Shown here one piece after another: positions 12,762 to 13,098 of a stretch of 13,098 nt of DNA (within the stretch, counting starts at the first letter, position 1; each line of letters starts with the position of its first letter). Below the pieces are notes generated by a model. It worked only from the letters and a program-made list of their open reading frames with translations, did not search any database and was not told where the DNA came from. The position numbers were made by a program, and so were the translations under genes. Source of the DNA: Acidilobaceae archaeon (GTDB taxonomy: Archaea; Thermoproteota; Thermoprotei_A; Sulfolobales; Acidilobaceae); the NCBI GenBank assembly GCA_026985435.1, contig JALSQL010000050.1, forward strand, positions 1 to 13,098, given 5' to 3'.

Positions 12762-12769
12762 GAAATAAA
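12762..12769 (+). promoter_or_regulatory. TATA-like element for tRNA-Ala
   Basis: GAAATAAA is the only A/T-rich run upstream of tRNA-Ala, about 44 bases before its 5' end, implying a leader of roughly 18 bases. Confidence 0.4.
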
Positions 12770-12809
12770 CCCCCACACCCACCACCCCCAGCGAGGCCGG
12801 GAAGTCGGC

Positions 12810-12883
<74 letters not shown>

Positions 12884-12886
12884 CCA

Positions 12887-13075
12887 CCCTCATCACACCC
12901 GTCAATCCCACTAGCCCATCCCACCTTAACCCCAAAAGGAGTATCCTCCCAGCTCTAGGGCACTACATACAATCTCAAAATAGACAACATCAATACCCTA
13001 CATCCACAACCACGCAAGAACAGCTTTTATTGGGTTTTTCGTTTTTGGCTGTCGGAGTGTGGGTGGTGTGTTTTT
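12887..13075. other. AT-richer spacer with an A/C-to-G/T composition flip
   Basis: About 190 bases without a convincing gene. Up to about 13020 the plus strand is C/A-rich with few G; from 13022 on it is T/G-rich with few C, and much less G+C overall than the rest of the window. T-runs at 13034-13038 and 13042-13046 could terminate upstream transcription, while CTTTTATT at 13024-13031 looks like a TATA box for a gene starting at 13076. Confidence 0.6.
13024..13031 (+). promoter_or_regulatory. TATA-like element for the gene starting near 13076
   Basis: CTTTTATT predicts a start site near 13053, leaving a leader of about 23 bases that contains GGTGGTG at 13062-13068. Confidence 0.45.
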
Positions 13076-13098
13076 ATGTTTTCTGTCGAGCGGCCCGC
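13076..13098 (+). CDS. Start of an unidentified gene, cut by the window end
   Basis: ATG 13076 opens a frame reading MFSVERP before the sequence ends. It is supported only by context: GGTGGTG seven bases upstream and a TATA-like element at 13024-13031 at a good distance. Too short to identify; GTG codons at 13066 and 13068 are alternative starts in other frames. Confidence 0.4.

Overview
The window comes from a GC-rich hyperthermophilic crenarchaeon (Thermoproteota, most likely a Desulfurococcales-type organism). The reading rests on an archaeal 23S rRNA 3' end, a Sulfolobus-type single-OB SSB, an MTA phosphorylase with the full cysteine set of the Sulfolobus solfataricus MTAPII enzyme, Pth2, an archaeal-type AspRS, a XerA-type recombinase, TATA-type promoters, GGTG-type ribosome binding sites, and a tRNA-Cys with an archaeal intron at 37/38. 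Start codons are mostly GTG or TTG; only three of thirteen complete genes clearly start with ATG. I could not run searches, so all family calls come from motifs read by eye.

Layout. (1) 1-~345: 3' end of 23S rRNA, then about 350 bases of very GC-rich DNA with no convincing gene. (2) 698-2872, plus strand: a XerA-like tyrosine recombinase with an unusual Pro/Gln/Tyr-rich tail, SSB, and a small membrane protein that looks like a four-helix di-heme b-type cytochrome. (3) 3011-5245, minus strand: a membrane-anchored, sequon-rich extracytoplasmic thioredoxin-fold protein (CPHC) and an acyl-CoA dehydrogenase; tRNA-Leu(CAA) is divergent from the latter. (4) 5494-8204, minus strand: an M29-family aminopeptidase, and an overlapping gene pair of MTA phosphorylase plus a SIS-like protein. 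(5) 8278-11090, plus strand: the translation/tRNA cluster aspS-pth2-truD, divergent from mtnP across a 73-base gap with one central TATA-like element. (6) 11117-11320, minus strand: tRNA-Cys (with intron) then tRNA-Glu. (7) 11434-12698: a nucleotidyltransferase-fold protein convergent with a phosphoribosyltransferase, with overlapping stop codons. (8) 12810-13098: tRNA-Ala(CGC), an AT-richer spacer with a sharp strand-composition flip, and the first codons of a gene cut by the window end.

How the genes relate. Much of the window serves translation (rRNA, four tRNAs all with encoded CCA, AspRS, peptidyl-tRNA hydrolase, tRNA pseudouridine synthase) and DNA maintenance (Xer recombinase, SSB). 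mtnP and the phosphoribosyltransferase serve purine/methylthioadenosine salvage. I found no CRISPR array, insertion sequence or clear defence island. The least explained items are the recombinase tail, the putative di-heme membrane protein, the SIS-like protein fused to the mtnP operon, and the composition flip near 13021.
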